Positions 44,120-53,017 of a DNA stretch of 64,000 bases are shown one piece after another. This DNA is from Owenweeksia sp963758205. GTDB taxonomy: Bacteria; Bacteroidota; Bacteroidia; Flavobacteriales; Schleiferiaceae. Every line of letters starts with the position of its first letter. Position 1 is the stretch's first letter. The DNA is taken from contig CAVWUM010000002.1 in the NCBI GenBank assembly GCA_963758205.1, positions 744,001 to 808,000 on the forward strand, in the 5' to 3' direction. Below the pieces are notes generated by a model, which saw only the letters and a list, made by a program, of their open reading frames with translations, searched no databases and was not told the origin of the DNA. The position numbers were made by a program, and so were the translations under genes.

Positions 44120-45007
44120 CTAAAACCCAAACATCCCGTTAGTGTGAGCCAACCCTTCGGTAGGTATTTCCTGGATCACATCCCAATGTTCTACGATCTT
44201 TCCGCCTTTCATTCTGAACAAGTCGTAGAATACGTGTTTTTTACCACCATTCCACTCACCTTCGCTTACGGCTAACACGAAGTTGCCCTCACCTAATACC
44301 TTATGGATTTTGGTGTATTTAAACATATTGTTTTGCGAACTGAGGTACGCTACTGCCTCTGTTATGCCGGTTAATCCGTCTTTAATTTCCGGGTTGTGTT
44401 GGTGGTACGCTTCGGAACTGATGTAGTCGCCAATCTTACCTGGATTTTTACCCATTAAAACGTCTTCAATAAGGGAAACTGCCAAGGCTTTATTTGCTTC
44501 GGTTTTGTCTAAGTCTTCAACGGTTGTCGGTCCATCGGTTTGTGATCTTCCGCTTGCAGTTTCATTTACTAAAACCGTCATGGCATCCCAATGCTCGGCT
44601 ACTTTTCCGTTTTCATCCACACGGATAATGTCAAATGCCACCATTTGATCTGCCCCAAAAGGTTTCGCGTTTTTCCAGATGTTATGCATAAATACATAGT
44701 TGCCATCCTGAAACATCCGCACGTTTTCGGCATACGTTCCGTGTTCTTTTAAAACGGGTAGTAAACCTATAAATGGTTCTAAACCGGTTGGTACAAAGGG
44801 ATTGTGCTGAATGTAATCCGCATTCGCAAATTTGCGCATGGTTTCAGCGTCTTGCTTGGCAACCGCGCCCAGAAAGGTTCCAACGATTTCTTTGTTGTTC
44901 ATTTTTTTTGATTCTTTAGAATTAAGCTCGCTTGTTGATTTCGTCTGCGCATTACCACAGGAAGCAAGAAGAACTGATAATGCCAGTGCTGTAACTAGTT
45001 TTCTCAT
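44120..45007 (-). CDS. Tandem SnoaL/NTF2-like lipoprotein
   Basis: A 295-residue protein with a lipoprotein signal (lipobox in LLASCGNA) and two NTF2-like cone domains. The first runs about 35-160 (NADYIQHNPFVPTGLEPF, VAFDIIRVDENGKVAEHWD). The second is about 165-290 (SSEAYHQHNPEIKDGLTGI, VFYDLFRMKGGKIVEHWDVIQEIP). The repeated HNP and EHWD motifs are those of the SnoaL-like polyketide-cyclase family. The true reaction is unknown. It is divergent from an HxlR regulator gene and likely controlled by it. Confidence 0.85.
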   Translation of the reverse strand: MRKLVTALALSVLLASCGNAQTKSTSELNSKESKKMNNKEIVGTFLGAVAKQDAETMRKFANADYIQHNPFVPTGLEPFIGLLPVLKEHGTYAENVRMFQDGNYVFMHNIWKNAKPFGADQMVAFDIIRVDENGKVAEHWDAMTVLVNETASGRSQTDGPTTVEDLDKTEANKALAVSLIEDVLMGKNPGKIGDYISSEAYHQHNPEIKDGLTGITEAVAYLSSQNNMFKYTKIHKVLGEGNFVLAVSEGEWNGGKKHVFYDLFRMKGGKIVEHWDVIQEIPTEGLAHTNGMFGF

Positions 45008-45051
45008 TGATTTTGGCTTTTGATGAATGATGATTACTTTTGATTCGCAAG

Positions 45052-45059
45052 CAAAAATA
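45052..45059 (-). promoter_or_regulatory. -7 promoter box of the SnoaL-like gene
   Basis: On the minus strand the sequence is TATTTTTG, matching TAnnTTTG, 45 bp before the start codon. Confidence 0.45.
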
Positions 45060-45074
45060 GATTAACACTTTTAA

Positions 45075-45119
45075 TTTGCAAGTGATTTTAACTATTAATT
45101 GCATTTTACAAGTAATATT
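45075..45119 (+). promoter_or_regulatory. Direct repeats in front of hxlR (candidate operator)
   Basis: TTTGCAAGTGATTTT (45075-45089) and TTTACAAGTAATATT (45105-45119) are near-identical direct repeats whose starts are 30 bp apart, close to three helical turns. They lie between the divergent SnoaL-like and HxlR genes and are good candidates for HxlR binding. Confidence 0.4.
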
Positions 45120-45136
45120 TCACGCAGAATTAACAG

Positions 45137-45583
45137 ATGCCACAGGATTTCAGATGTAATTGTCCCTTTACTTCAGCCCTGGATGTGCTGGGAGATAAAT
45201 GGATGTTGGTGATAGTAAAGCAAATACTCATCGAAGGCAAAGAGACCTTCAAAGATTTTACAGAAAGTGATGAGGCTATTGCTACCAATATTCTTTCCGC
45301 CAAACTCAAACTACTGGAGGAAGTGGGAATCATAATAAAAACGCAACGACCGAATAATAAGAAGACCAAGTATTATCTTTTAACCGACAAAGGATTGGCT
45401 TTAACACCTGTTCTTTTGGAGCTTGCGACATGGAGCGATAAGTATCTTAGAGACCTTCACCCAACCATCGTAAACGGGGAAGAAATGGAGCTTTTGCGAA
45501 AGGACCGGACCGCTTTTGCTCATGCACTGGTGACGAACTACAGAGAAAAACTGGCTAAGGACTTTAAAAACATCAGCGGATGA
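45137..45583 (+). CDS. HxlR-family transcriptional regulator
   Basis: A 148-residue winged-helix regulator. CPFTSALDVLGDKWMLVIVKQIL at the start holds the conserved N-terminal cysteine region and GDKW motif of the HxlR family. The DNA-reading helix lies in ATNILSAKLKLLEEVGII and the wing in NNKKTKYYLLTDKG. Some relatives sense electrophiles or oxidants through that cysteine. It is divergent from the SnoaL-like gene, with paired direct repeats in between, and lies upstream of the sigma/SDR/dehalogenase block on the same strand. Confidence 0.92.
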   Translation: MPQDFRCNCPFTSALDVLGDKWMLVIVKQILIEGKETFKDFTESDEAIATNILSAKLKLLEEVGIIIKTQRPNNKKTKYYLLTDKGLALTPVLLELATWSDKYLRDLHPTIVNGEEMELLRKDRTAFAHALVTNYREKLAKDFKNISG

Positions 45584-45697
45584 AGCGATTAAAATGAAGG
45601 CTTGTACACTTAAGACTTTAGTGGTGCGGGCAAATCATCGTTCGGAGATCCGCCACAGCTCCTACACGTGATCGTTCGCACTAATTAATAAGAAACC

Positions 45698-46573
45698 ATG
45701 AATCCATTTTCAATAGCTTATAACACGGACAAGTCTGATGCAGCCTTGGTAGAAGAAGTTCTCTCAGGCGACAAGCAATCTTTAAATGTCCTGATTCAAA
45801 AACACCAACCCTTCATTTACAATATCGCCTGGAAGATGATTGGTGACCCCATGCAAGCAGAAGACCTCACCCAGGAAGCATTGATAAAAATCATTTCTAG
45901 CCTCAGCACATTCAGGGGTGAAAGCGCTTTCAGAACCTGGGCCTATCGCATTGTCTGGAATCACTTTCTAAACCTGAAGAAAAAACCAAAGGGGCCCTTC
46001 ATGGAAAATTTTGATGACCTGGCGTATGCCTTAGACGATGCCCCCAACATTGATATTTCACAGGAAGAACAGGAAGCAAAGAAGGAGGAAATCAGGGAGG
46101 TACGCTTACAGTGCCTCTCCGGAATGCTTTTGTGCCTCACTAAAGAACAACGGCTTGTGTACATTATAGGAGATATTTTTGATGCCGACCACACGATTGG
46201 CTCGGAAATCATGTCCGTTTCAAAAGACACCTACCGTAAGAAATTGAGCAGGGCCAGAAAGGATCTGCATAATTTTATGAAAAACAATTGCGGCCTCGTG
46301 GATAAGGCAAATCCCTGCCGATGTCATAAAAAGGTGACCATAGCGCTAGATAATGGAATGGTAGATGCAAAAAATCTATTGTTCAATAAAAAGGACTATT
46401 CCACCTTTCAAAGGCAGATTGAGCCCGAAGCAAATCAGCTCGTAGAAGAATCGGAAGATTTGTATGCAGCCTTGCATCGGGATACTGGTTTCAAAACTCA
46501 CTTTGACAAAAAGAACTTCCTCCAATCCATTCTGGAAAGCGCTAATTGGCGCAAGAGTCTCAACTTGAATTAA
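45698..46573 (+). CDS. ECF-type sigma factor with C-terminal extension
   Basis: A 291-residue protein. The first about 185 residues are an ECF sigma: region 2 in AEDLTQEALIKIISSLSTFRG and AFRTWAYRIVWNHFLN, region 4 in LTKEQRLVYIIGDIF and IGSEIMSVSKDTYRKKLSRAR. An extra domain of about 100 residues follows, opening with a cysteine-rich stretch NCGLVDKANPCRCHKK that could bind metal. No separate anti-sigma gene is seen; the extension may do this regulating in cis. The seven genes downstream on the same strand, with gaps of a few bases or overlaps, may be its targets. Confidence 0.85.
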   Translation: MNPFSIAYNTDKSDAALVEEVLSGDKQSLNVLIQKHQPFIYNIAWKMIGDPMQAEDLTQEALIKIISSLSTFRGESAFRTWAYRIVWNHFLNLKKKPKGPFMENFDDLAYALDDAPNIDISQEEQEAKKEEIREVRLQCLSGMLLCLTKEQRLVYIIGDIFDADHTIGSEIMSVSKDTYRKKLSRARKDLHNFMKNNCGLVDKANPCRCHKKVTIALDNGMVDAKNLLFNKKDYSTFQRQIEPEANQLVEESEDLYAALHRDTGFKTHFDKKNFLQSILESANWRKSLNLN

Positions 46574-46637
46574 TTTTTTTCCCTTAAAGTGGTCACACCT
46601 GAACTTGTTTCTTGTCTAAAGGGCAAAAGAAACCCAG

Positions 46638-47078
46638 GTGTCCTCAAAGCATTACGTCTATAAAGAGCTGCCAAAGCGCATTAAAACAGGTATTTGGGCC
46701 AGTTATATCTCGGCCTTTATGCTTATTGGTATTGGTGTTTTCTGGTTAGCCTTCCCTTTGGCTGCCGAAGGGTCTTTCTCAATCATACCCGATACGGATG
46801 CGGCAATCAGCTTTGCTCAGATCGTAGCAGTTTTCAAAGCTATTTGTGATTTCCTGCCGCCCATATTTGTTCTTCTTGCCATTCGGCAAGGTCATTTCAG
46901 ACTGGCCGGTCAATTCCATTTGGTAACGCTCGTATTGGTCATTCTGGTTGATATGGTGGTTTGGGCTGTTTTTGTGCCCGATGCCTCAGCCATGGATGTA
47001 CTGCAGCACATTCCATTCGCCATTCCCATTGGCATAGCCGCTTATTCCTTTCTTAAAAAACCAGCTAAAAACAACTAA
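46638..47078 (+). CDS. Four-helix membrane protein, unknown function
   Basis: A 146-residue protein with four hydrophobic helices (YISAFMLIGIGVFWLAFPL, FAQIVAVFKAICDFLPPIFVLLAI, VTLVLVILVDMVVWAVFV and IPFAIPIGIAAYSFL). It resembles small DUF4267-like proteins in plan, but I am not sure of the family. The start is a GTG at 46638, as no ATG precedes the first helix in frame. It lies 64 bp after the sigma gene and 2 bp before the next gene. Confidence 0.6.
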   Translation: MSSKHYVYKELPKRIKTGIWASYISAFMLIGIGVFWLAFPLAAEGSFSIIPDTDAAISFAQIVAVFKAICDFLPPIFVLLAIRQGHFRLAGQFHLVTLVLVILVDMVVWAVFVPDASAMDVLQHIPFAIPIGIAAYSFLKKPAKNN

Positions 47079-47080
47079 GT

Positions 47081-47449
47081 ATGCTACTTTTCATTCGAAT
47101 TTTCCTGGTGCTCTACGGCATCATTGCAGCGGTAACGGGATTCATGGGTTCTACCCACGGATTTGATCCCACTGTTACGGATGCCATGCAAGACAACAAT
47201 CACAGATTCACCGCAGCGATCTGGGGCGCCATGTCACTTGCCTTCTTTTATACCGCTTGGAATCCTTCTGAAACCGCCTTGTTCCGCTTTCTTATGATAG
47301 CCGTGTTTATCGGTGGTCTTGTGAGGGCTTACGGACTTACTTATTACCCGCCAAGCCCCATCATCATTTTCGGAATACTAATCGAGTTAATACCCACTGC
47401 CGTGATGCTTTGGATGCATACGAAGCTCCTGAAATCAGCAGTATTATGA
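47081..47449 (+). CDS. DUF4345-like membrane protein
   Basis: A 122-residue protein with four short hydrophobic helices. The pattern DNNHRFTAAIWGAMSLAFFYTAW with a conserved NxxR element is typical of DUF4345. Its stop overlaps the start of the following SDR gene (ATGA at 47446-47449), so the two are co-translated. The function is unknown. Confidence 0.7.
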   Translation: MLLFIRIFLVLYGIIAAVTGFMGSTHGFDPTVTDAMQDNNHRFTAAIWGAMSLAFFYTAWNPSETALFRFLMIAVFIGGLVRAYGLTYYPPSPIIIFGILIELIPTAVMLWMHTKLLKSAVL

Positions 47450-48225
47450 AGAATAAGAGCCAAATGAAACAAACAATCCTTATTACGGGCGGCAGCTCGG
47501 GCATTGGTTTAGCAATCGCCAAAAAATTTTTAGACCACAATTACAATGTAGTTGTAACGGGCAGGAATTTATCGAAACTCGAAAAGGTCAAGGCTGACCT
47601 GCCCTCCATACATATCGAGCAAAGCGATGTGTGCAATGAAGAAGACGTAAAGGCTCTGGTCCTGAAAATGGAGCAGACTTTTGGCGGAATTGACGTGCTC
47701 TTTAATAATGCAGGCATCATGAACCTGGTAGATTCGGGGAGCGAACAGGATCAACTGCACCGTCAATTCAATGAGATTGAGATCAACTTCCATGCACCCA
47801 TACGGATGCTGCATTACTTTCTTCCACAACTAAAGAAAAGTAAAAATGCAACGGTCATCAATACCTCTTCGGGCTTGGCCTACATCCCTTTTTCACAAGC
47901 ACCGACTTACTCAGGAACCAAGGCAGCCGTGCACTTTTGGACCATGGCCATTCGCCCTCAATTAAAGCCGCACAACATCAGGGTGGTGGAACTTCTGCCT
48001 CCTGTGGTAGATACGCCCTTGGCACACGGAGCAGATATAGCCGAAGACGATAATCTGAAACCCATGCCTCCTGAAAAAATGGCTGAAATCTTTTGGAGGG
48101 ATTTCACAAAAGGAAAAGATGAAATCACTCCGGGCATTTCAAAGCTGCTCAACCTCATGAGTCGATTGGCACCAAAGATCATGTTTAAGCAGCTGAACAG
48201 ACAACCGATTCCTAAATCAAAATAG
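47446..48225 (+). CDS. Short-chain dehydrogenase/reductase (DltE-like)
   Basis: A classical SDR of about 259 residues from the overlapping ATG at 47446; an ATG at 47464 is also possible. The NADP-binding motif is ILITGGSSGIGLAIAKKF, the NNAG motif is LFNNAGIMNLV, and the catalytic Ser-Tyr-Lys are in NTSSGLAYIPFSQAPTYSGTKAA. The short C-terminal part resembles DltE-type SDRs. It probably reduces or oxidises a carbonyl of unknown identity. Placement in the sigma-led block suggests a stress or detoxification function. Confidence 0.9.
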   Translation: MKNKSQMKQTILITGGSSGIGLAIAKKFLDHNYNVVVTGRNLSKLEKVKADLPSIHIEQSDVCNEEDVKALVLKMEQTFGGIDVLFNNAGIMNLVDSGSEQDQLHRQFNEIEINFHAPIRMLHYFLPQLKKSKNATVINTSSGLAYIPFSQAPTYSGTKAAVHFWTMAIRPQLKPHNIRVVELLPPVVDTPLAHGADIAEDDNLKPMPPEKMAEIFWRDFTKGKDEITPGISKLLNLMSRLAPKIMFKQLNRQPIPKSK

Positions 48226-48226
48226 C

Positions 48227-48682
48227 ATGAAAAAAGCACTTCCCTACATTGCCATCATTGGCACATCAGCCTTTATCGGCAACTTACTGGTCATCGGCCT
48301 TGGCTTTGGAATGTATTGGCAAACGCTGGATCCGATGGAGTTCATGCGGCAATTCGGAATTCAGTTTCCGCTGCTGCTGGCGCCAACCATGGGCCTTCTG
48401 CTCCCCGCTATTATTGCTACCGTGGCCATGGTGGTGAATACCAAAAGCCAACCTGTCGTTCGGAAAGATTGGGTCACTGCCCTGGTCGCGCTAATAATCA
48501 CCTGCACCATTACGAGTGTGTACCATTTGCCAACCAACTTTGGTTTTATGGAAATGAAGTATACCTCCGCTGAGGCTGTAGAAAAGTTAAATCTTTGGCT
48601 TATTCTCCACTGGGTGCGAGCGGTTTTCGTGGTGATTGCAGCCATATTTTCAATGAAAGCCTTTCAAAAACAACAACACTAA
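48227..48682 (+). CDS. DUF1772-like membrane protein
   Basis: A 151-residue protein with four hydrophobic helices. The ending LHWVRAVFVVIAAIFSMKAF and the pattern of the second half resemble DUF1772 (anthrone oxygenase-like) proteins. It starts one base after the SDR stop. Its role is not known. Confidence 0.65.
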   Translation: MKKALPYIAIIGTSAFIGNLLVIGLGFGMYWQTLDPMEFMRQFGIQFPLLLAPTMGLLLPAIIATVAMVVNTKSQPVVRKDWVTALVALIITCTITSVYHLPTNFGFMEMKYTSAEAVEKLNLWLILHWVRAVFVVIAAIFSMKAFQKQQH

Positions 48683-48688
48683 AATACG

Positions 48689-49384
48689 ATGCTGTCAGGT
48701 CACTTCGCTCCGGCTTTATTGGCTCATAAAAAGCACCTTCCAAAAGGAGTCTTGCTCTATTTTTTGATCGCGAGCCAATTGCAAGATTTACTTTGGTTGG
48801 TTTTTCACTATCTCGGTTTAGAGCCCACTCTGCCCTCAGATGCACTTGACGTGACTTTGGAAAGCATAGTGGTAGACATGCTCTATAGCCACGATTTGTA
48901 CCCTCAAATTGCCTGGCTTTTCATTGTGTTCGTAGCGGGAACGGTGTTTTTCAAGAGCACCAAAATCGGGCTGATTGGTGCAGCCATAACCTTAAGTCAT
49001 CTACTGCTTGACTTGATTTCAGGCTATCCGCACCATTTATTCGGACGGCATACACATGAAGTTGGTCTAGGACTTTATGTTACCAATGTTTATTTGGCTA
49101 TTCTCATTGAAGTCCTATTCATTTCAGTTGCCTTATGGTTTTTCTTCCGAAGGCAATCTAAGTGGGGAATAAACAGGAGCCGTAAAAATGTGCTTTCCAT
49201 CATCGCGGTCTTTGCCGGAGGCGTTCTCTTCATCCTGTTCATAGCTTCAGTTTCACTTCGCACGTGGTTTGGTATTCCCGATTTCTCCATCCCGTTCAAT
49301 ACGACCATTCCGGTGCTCATGCTTACCTATTGGGGAATGATCGTTTATCTCAATCACCTTGTAACTAACAACTCATCAAAATAA
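48689..49384 (+). CDS. Membrane protein resembling metal-dependent membrane hydrolases
   Basis: A 231-residue protein with five or so hydrophobic helices. Histidine-rich spots (GHFAPALLAHKKHL, LSHLLLDLISGYPHHLFGRH) resemble the YdjM-type inner-membrane metal-dependent hydrolase family, in which the HxxxD element binds metal. The match is weak, so the function is open. It lies in the middle of the sigma-led block with 6-bp and 3-bp gaps to its neighbours. Confidence 0.6.
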   Translation: MLSGHFAPALLAHKKHLPKGVLLYFLIASQLQDLLWLVFHYLGLEPTLPSDALDVTLESIVVDMLYSHDLYPQIAWLFIVFVAGTVFFKSTKIGLIGAAITLSHLLLDLISGYPHHLFGRHTHEVGLGLYVTNVYLAILIEVLFISVALWFFFRRQSKWGINRSRKNVLSIIAVFAGGVLFILFIASVSLRTWFGIPDFSIPFNTTIPVLMLTYWGMIVYLNHLVTNNSSK

Positions 49385-49387
49385 ATC

Positions 49388-49873
49388 ATGGACAATTTCA
49401 CAATCATCAATTTACAAGCATTAACAGGCACCGTTGCCATCATTCTGGGGTTCAGGTATTGGATACAGCCAAAGGTTTCCAGGTTGGGAATCCACGATGC
49501 ATTACTGCCTTTCGTTTTCCTCAACACCTTTCGGTATTTGGGTTTATCTTTTATGGCAAAAGAGCAGTTTTATGATGGATTTCCAACGGAATTTCTAACC
49601 ACAGTCGGACTGCTCGATTTCACCACAGCCATTTTAGCGATCATTACCGTAATCGCATTAAAGAACAAATGGCGTTTTGCCATACCCTTGGTTTGGCTTT
49701 TCAATATCGTTGGCTTTGGTGATTTGATCACCGCTTTTCCGCAATTCTTTGGCCTAAAGCTTTATGACCAAAATTTAGGCTTCATCTGGCTGATGTTTGT
49801 GACCTACGGACTAACCACCTTCCTGAGTCACATCTACATTTTTATCAGGCTCTTCAAAAACCTAAAAAACTAA
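49388..49873 (+). CDS. Hypothetical membrane protein of the sigma-led block
   Basis: A 161-residue protein with four or five hydrophobic helices (LQALTGTVAIILGFRYWIQ, FTTAILAIITVIAL, FAIPLVWLFNIVGFGDLITA and FIWLMFVTYGLTTFLSHIYIFI). I do not recognise the family. The spacing to its neighbours (3 and 4 bp) shows that it is part of the same operon. Confidence 0.65.
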   Translation: MDNFTIINLQALTGTVAIILGFRYWIQPKVSRLGIHDALLPFVFLNTFRYLGLSFMAKEQFYDGFPTEFLTTVGLLDFTTAILAIITVIALKNKWRFAIPLVWLFNIVGFGDLITAFPQFFGLKLYDQNLGFIWLMFVTYGLTTFLSHIYIFIRLFKNLKN

Positions 49874-49877
49874 TAAA

Positions 49878-50885
49878 ATGAAAAGTTCATATCTAAAAAT
49901 AATGATGGTTGCCATGGCCTTGCTCGGACAAACGGCACTGCATGCGCAAGAAATCTACCCCGGGAAAGCCACGAAAGAGGAAAAGGATATTTCGGCAGAA
50001 TTTCCTTTTGAGTCTAAGTTTATCAACCTGGGCGCTGAAAAAATCCACTACGTAGAATCAGGAGAAGGAGATCCCGTATTGATGCTACACGGCCTGCCTG
50101 CCAACCTATACGTTTGGCGAAATATCATACCCGATATTGACGGTGACAAAAAAGTTATTGCCTTGGATTTTTTAGGATTTGGTAAGTCGTCATTTCCTGC
50201 GGATAGTAGTACGTCCATTGAAGTGCAGTACAAGATGTTTACCGATTTCGTAGAAGCGAAAAAATTGAAAAACATCACGCTTTACATTCAGGATATTGGA
50301 TCCATAGTAGGAATGCTCTATGCTATACGGGAGCCGCAAAACGTGAAAGGGATTGTGCTTTTTGAAGCACCGTTTATGCCTGCCGAGGTCATGTACGACC
50401 AATTGCCGTTTAGTTTCCGCGCTTTTATGCGACTTACCAGAACCGAAAAAGGCAACGTAAAATGGATGGTCAAACGAAACTTTGCGGGTAAAAAATTGGC
50501 CGTTAATTTCTTCACCGGTCGCAAACTACCCAAAGAAGCGTATGCTTTTTACAACGATCCTTGGGATGAAGAAAAAAGAAGGTATGCCATTGTAAACGGA
50601 CCCGACCCTGCCGTGCTTTCATACACCAAAGGCAAAGGAGAAAGCGAGTTTGCCAGTATGCTCGATACCATTTCCAAAGGAATGGCCGAAACCGAAATTC
50701 CCATTTTATACATGTATGCGAAAAATGGATTAGTAAACCGAAAGGCGGCTGTTCAATACGCCATGGATCACTTTAAAAATGCCGAATTCGCCTACCTCGG
50801 AAAAGGAAAACACTTTCTCTCAGAAGCTCACCCTAAACAAATGAGTGAGCGATTTAATGAGTGGTACATGCGGCTGGGGAAATAA
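49878..50885 (+). CDS. Alpha/beta hydrolase, haloalkane dehalogenase-like
   Basis: A 335-residue exported hydrolase with a signal peptide (YLKIMMVAMALLGQTALHAQ). The oxyanion part is MLHGLPANLYVWRNIIPDI, then VIALDFLGFGKSSFP. The nucleophile position is an aspartate in LYIQDIGSIVG, as in haloalkane dehalogenases and some epoxide hydrolases, rather than the serine of esterases. The final histidine is in LGKGKHFLSEAHP. It would cleave carbon-halogen or epoxide bonds, but the true substrate is unknown. It is the last gene of the block. Confidence 0.85.
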   Translation: MKSSYLKIMMVAMALLGQTALHAQEIYPGKATKEEKDISAEFPFESKFINLGAEKIHYVESGEGDPVLMLHGLPANLYVWRNIIPDIDGDKKVIALDFLGFGKSSFPADSSTSIEVQYKMFTDFVEAKKLKNITLYIQDIGSIVGMLYAIREPQNVKGIVLFEAPFMPAEVMYDQLPFSFRAFMRLTRTEKGNVKWMVKRNFAGKKLAVNFFTGRKLPKEAYAFYNDPWDEEKRRYAIVNGPDPAVLSYTKGKGESEFASMLDTISKGMAETEIPILYMYAKNGLVNRKAAVQYAMDHFKNAEFAYLGKGKHFLSEAHPKQMSERFNEWYMRLGK

Positions 50886-51170
50886 ATATCGCCAACACAT
50901 GCGTGGCGGTTGCAAAACCCTCTTCAAGTCATCATAATGGATGAAATAGAAGCCCTTTGCGGGCTTATACCGTCTCTTGTTAATGGCAAGCGCCCTCGGT
51001 TTTGCTGAACTACCAAATCATTTAAAACCCTCCCACCGGGGCAAAAACCATTAAGGTAGCTAACTGGTGCGCAAGGTTGAACAAGCAAAACTCAGAGCTT
51101 ACATTTGGGTAAGTAAACAGGCGGCCCGATTTAAAGCATTTAAAGAAAGGGGCGAAAACTTATTTCTGAC
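50886..51170. other. Intergenic stretch with a possible attC fragment
   Basis: No gene is visible in these 285 bp. At 50890-50909 CGCCAAC is followed by ACATGCGTGGCGG, which resembles the R''-L'' half of the attC-like sites further left. No matching L'-R' half follows, so at best it is a remnant. Confidence 0.25.
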
Positions 51171-51614
51171 TTGGGAAAAATTACATTGAAAAAAGCATCC
51201 ATTGAAGACAAATCAGTTGTTGTTGAATTTGATTATCTACTTGACAAAGAGGAGCATATTACATTGCGGAGGGAACAAAAAATCACAAAAGCAATTCTGA
51301 ATGATGAGTGTTTTCTCATTTTGGCAGATATGCAAAAGGTGGGGTTTGTAATTTTTGACTATCGGTTTTTTGATCAGGGATGGATAGAGCTAATTGTAAT
51401 AGATGAAAAACACCGGGGAAAAGGTATCGGCAGTAATGTATTTAACATAATATGCGCGCAATGCAGGTCGAAAAAAGTATTTACTTCTACAAACCGCTCA
51501 AACGCCCCAATGCAACGGGCGCTTAAAAAAGCTGCCTTCTCTTTTGCAGGAGAATTAAAAGGGTTGGACGCTGGAGACCCTGAACTGTTTTATTACAAAA
51601 ATTTGGATTATTAA
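51171..51614 (+). CDS. GNAT-family acetyltransferase
   Basis: A 147-residue GNAT protein. The acetyl-CoA loop is IVIDEKHRGKGIGSNVFNII (about residues 75-94), followed by VFTSTNRSNAPMQRALKKA. The start is a TTG at 51171, giving MGKITLKKASIEDKS, a normal GNAT opening; no ATG lies near. The substrate is unknown. Confidence 0.82.
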   Translation: MGKITLKKASIEDKSVVVEFDYLLDKEEHITLRREQKITKAILNDECFLILADMQKVGFVIFDYRFFDQGWIELIVIDEKHRGKGIGSNVFNIICAQCRSKKVFTSTNRSNAPMQRALKKAAFSFAGELKGLDAGDPELFYYKNLDY

Positions 51615-51631
51615 ACCTTAAACCGGTTGAA

Positions 51632-52584
51632 ATGAAAATGCTGCCTGCATTACTGCTACTATACCTTGGCATGATCAGCTGTGTTGACAAAACCAAGCCT
51701 GGCCCCCAGGAGCAATACCTGGCTCATGCACTTGACAGCATCCGGCATCACTCACTTTACAGAGATCATTACAATTTTGACTCCCTTTCGGAGAGTCTAT
51801 CATTTACTATTTCAGATAACACAAGCCGCGATGATCTCTATACCATCATTGAGAATGCTGTACGGTCAATTGACCGGCACAGTTACGTTATACGAAAAGA
51901 AAAATGGAGGCAGATGAAGGAAGGGAGAAACCCTGAAGTTATAAACAACCCGTATCCATTTTACGGAAAGCTTATTAATTCAAAGTATGGCTATATTTCT
52001 ATGGATGGCTTTTTGGGTGGTGATTCAATTGCCGCAAATAATTATTGTGATAGCCTCCAAAGGGTTATCTATAGCCTTTATCAACAAAAGCCATTGGCTG
52101 GATTATTGACCTCAGGTATAACTCCGGGGGTTGGGCGCCTGCAATGTTTGCAGGTGTAGGTCCAATACTGGGCGCAGGTGTAAAGGCCTATACCCAATTC
52201 CCTGACCGGCCGGCTATAGAGCATTATTATGCAAAAAGTGAGGAAGATTATCTTTTAATTTCCGATAGCCTTTGGGCGTGTGACAAAAACCTACCGGCTG
52301 TAATTTTAATAGGTAGCGCCACTGGCAGCGCTGGCGAATTGCTGGCCCTCGCTTTTAGAGGAAACCCTAAAACAAAATTGATGGGAGAGCCCACTTATGG
52401 CGTATCAACAGACCTCACCTCCGTTTTTATGCCTGATAGTTTTCAGATTTGCATAGCCTCCGGCATAATGACAGATCGCTTTAATGTAGGCGATGGTGGC
52501 TCAATTCAACCTGATATTTTAATCCATGATGCCGAAAAGATTTATCTTGAATCATATAAATGGATTGATAGCAACCAGTTGTGA
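51632..52584 (+). pseudogene. S41-family peptidase lipoprotein, frame broken by one base
   Basis: The gene starts with a lipoprotein signal (lipobox in LGMISCVDK). The two frames join near 52096-52097 (TTGGCTGG). Adding one G gives WIIDLRYNSGG, the substrate-clamp motif of C-terminal processing (S41) peptidases, and continues as MFAGVGPILGAG. VILIGSATGSAGELLALAF in the second frame holds the catalytic serine region (SAT or SAG type) and GEPTYGVSTD follows. The total is about 317 residues. There is no PDZ domain. One missing G in a GGG run suggests sequencing error. Confidence 0.8.
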
Positions 52585-52621
52585 CAACAACAATTAGGGA
52601 AAAATATAATAATTGAAGATT

Positions 52622-53017
52622 ATGAAAGTAACACTTATTAGCATCCCCGTTAAGGATCAGGAAAAGGCGGCAAAATTCTACACAGAAAAATTGGGTTTCA
52701 TTATTAAAAAAGATGAGCCACTTGGTGGTGGAAACAGGTGGCTCACTTTAGTTTCAAAGGACTGGAAGGATGGCCCGGAACTTCTTTTAGAACCTGCTCC
52801 TCTTCATTTTGAGCCATCCAGAGTTTACCAGGATGCCTTACGGGAAGCCGGCATACCATGGACACAGTTTGATGTTGAAAGTGTGGAAGCAGAATACGAA
52901 AGACTCACAAAGCTTGGAGTGGAGTTTAGCGTAAAACCAGCACAAATGGATAATGTAAAGTATGCCATCCTTAACGACACCTGTGGCAACTACATTCAAT
53001 TAGTACAAACAATATAA
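52622..53017 (+). CDS. VOC-family (glyoxalase/dioxygenase fold) protein
   Basis: A 131-residue protein of the vicinal oxygen chelate fold, started at the ATG at 52622 instead of a TTG 9 bp upstream. The two beta-alpha-beta modules are seen in ISIPVKDQEKAAKFYTEKLGF and in GIPWTQFDVESVEAEYERL, ending in ILNDTCGNYIQLVQ. The first position has isoleucine-serine where a metal-binding histidine often stands, so catalysis is uncertain. Confidence 0.85.
   Translation: MKVTLISIPVKDQEKAAKFYTEKLGFIIKKDEPLGGGNRWLTLVSKDWKDGPELLLEPAPLHFEPSRVYQDALREAGIPWTQFDVESVEAEYERLTKLGVEFSVKPAQMDNVKYAILNDTCGNYIQLVQTI

Noticed and set aside
50991..51060. A possible small RNA or riboswitch in the 285-bp gap
   Set aside because: No stable long stem, terminator or known riboswitch element could be seen.
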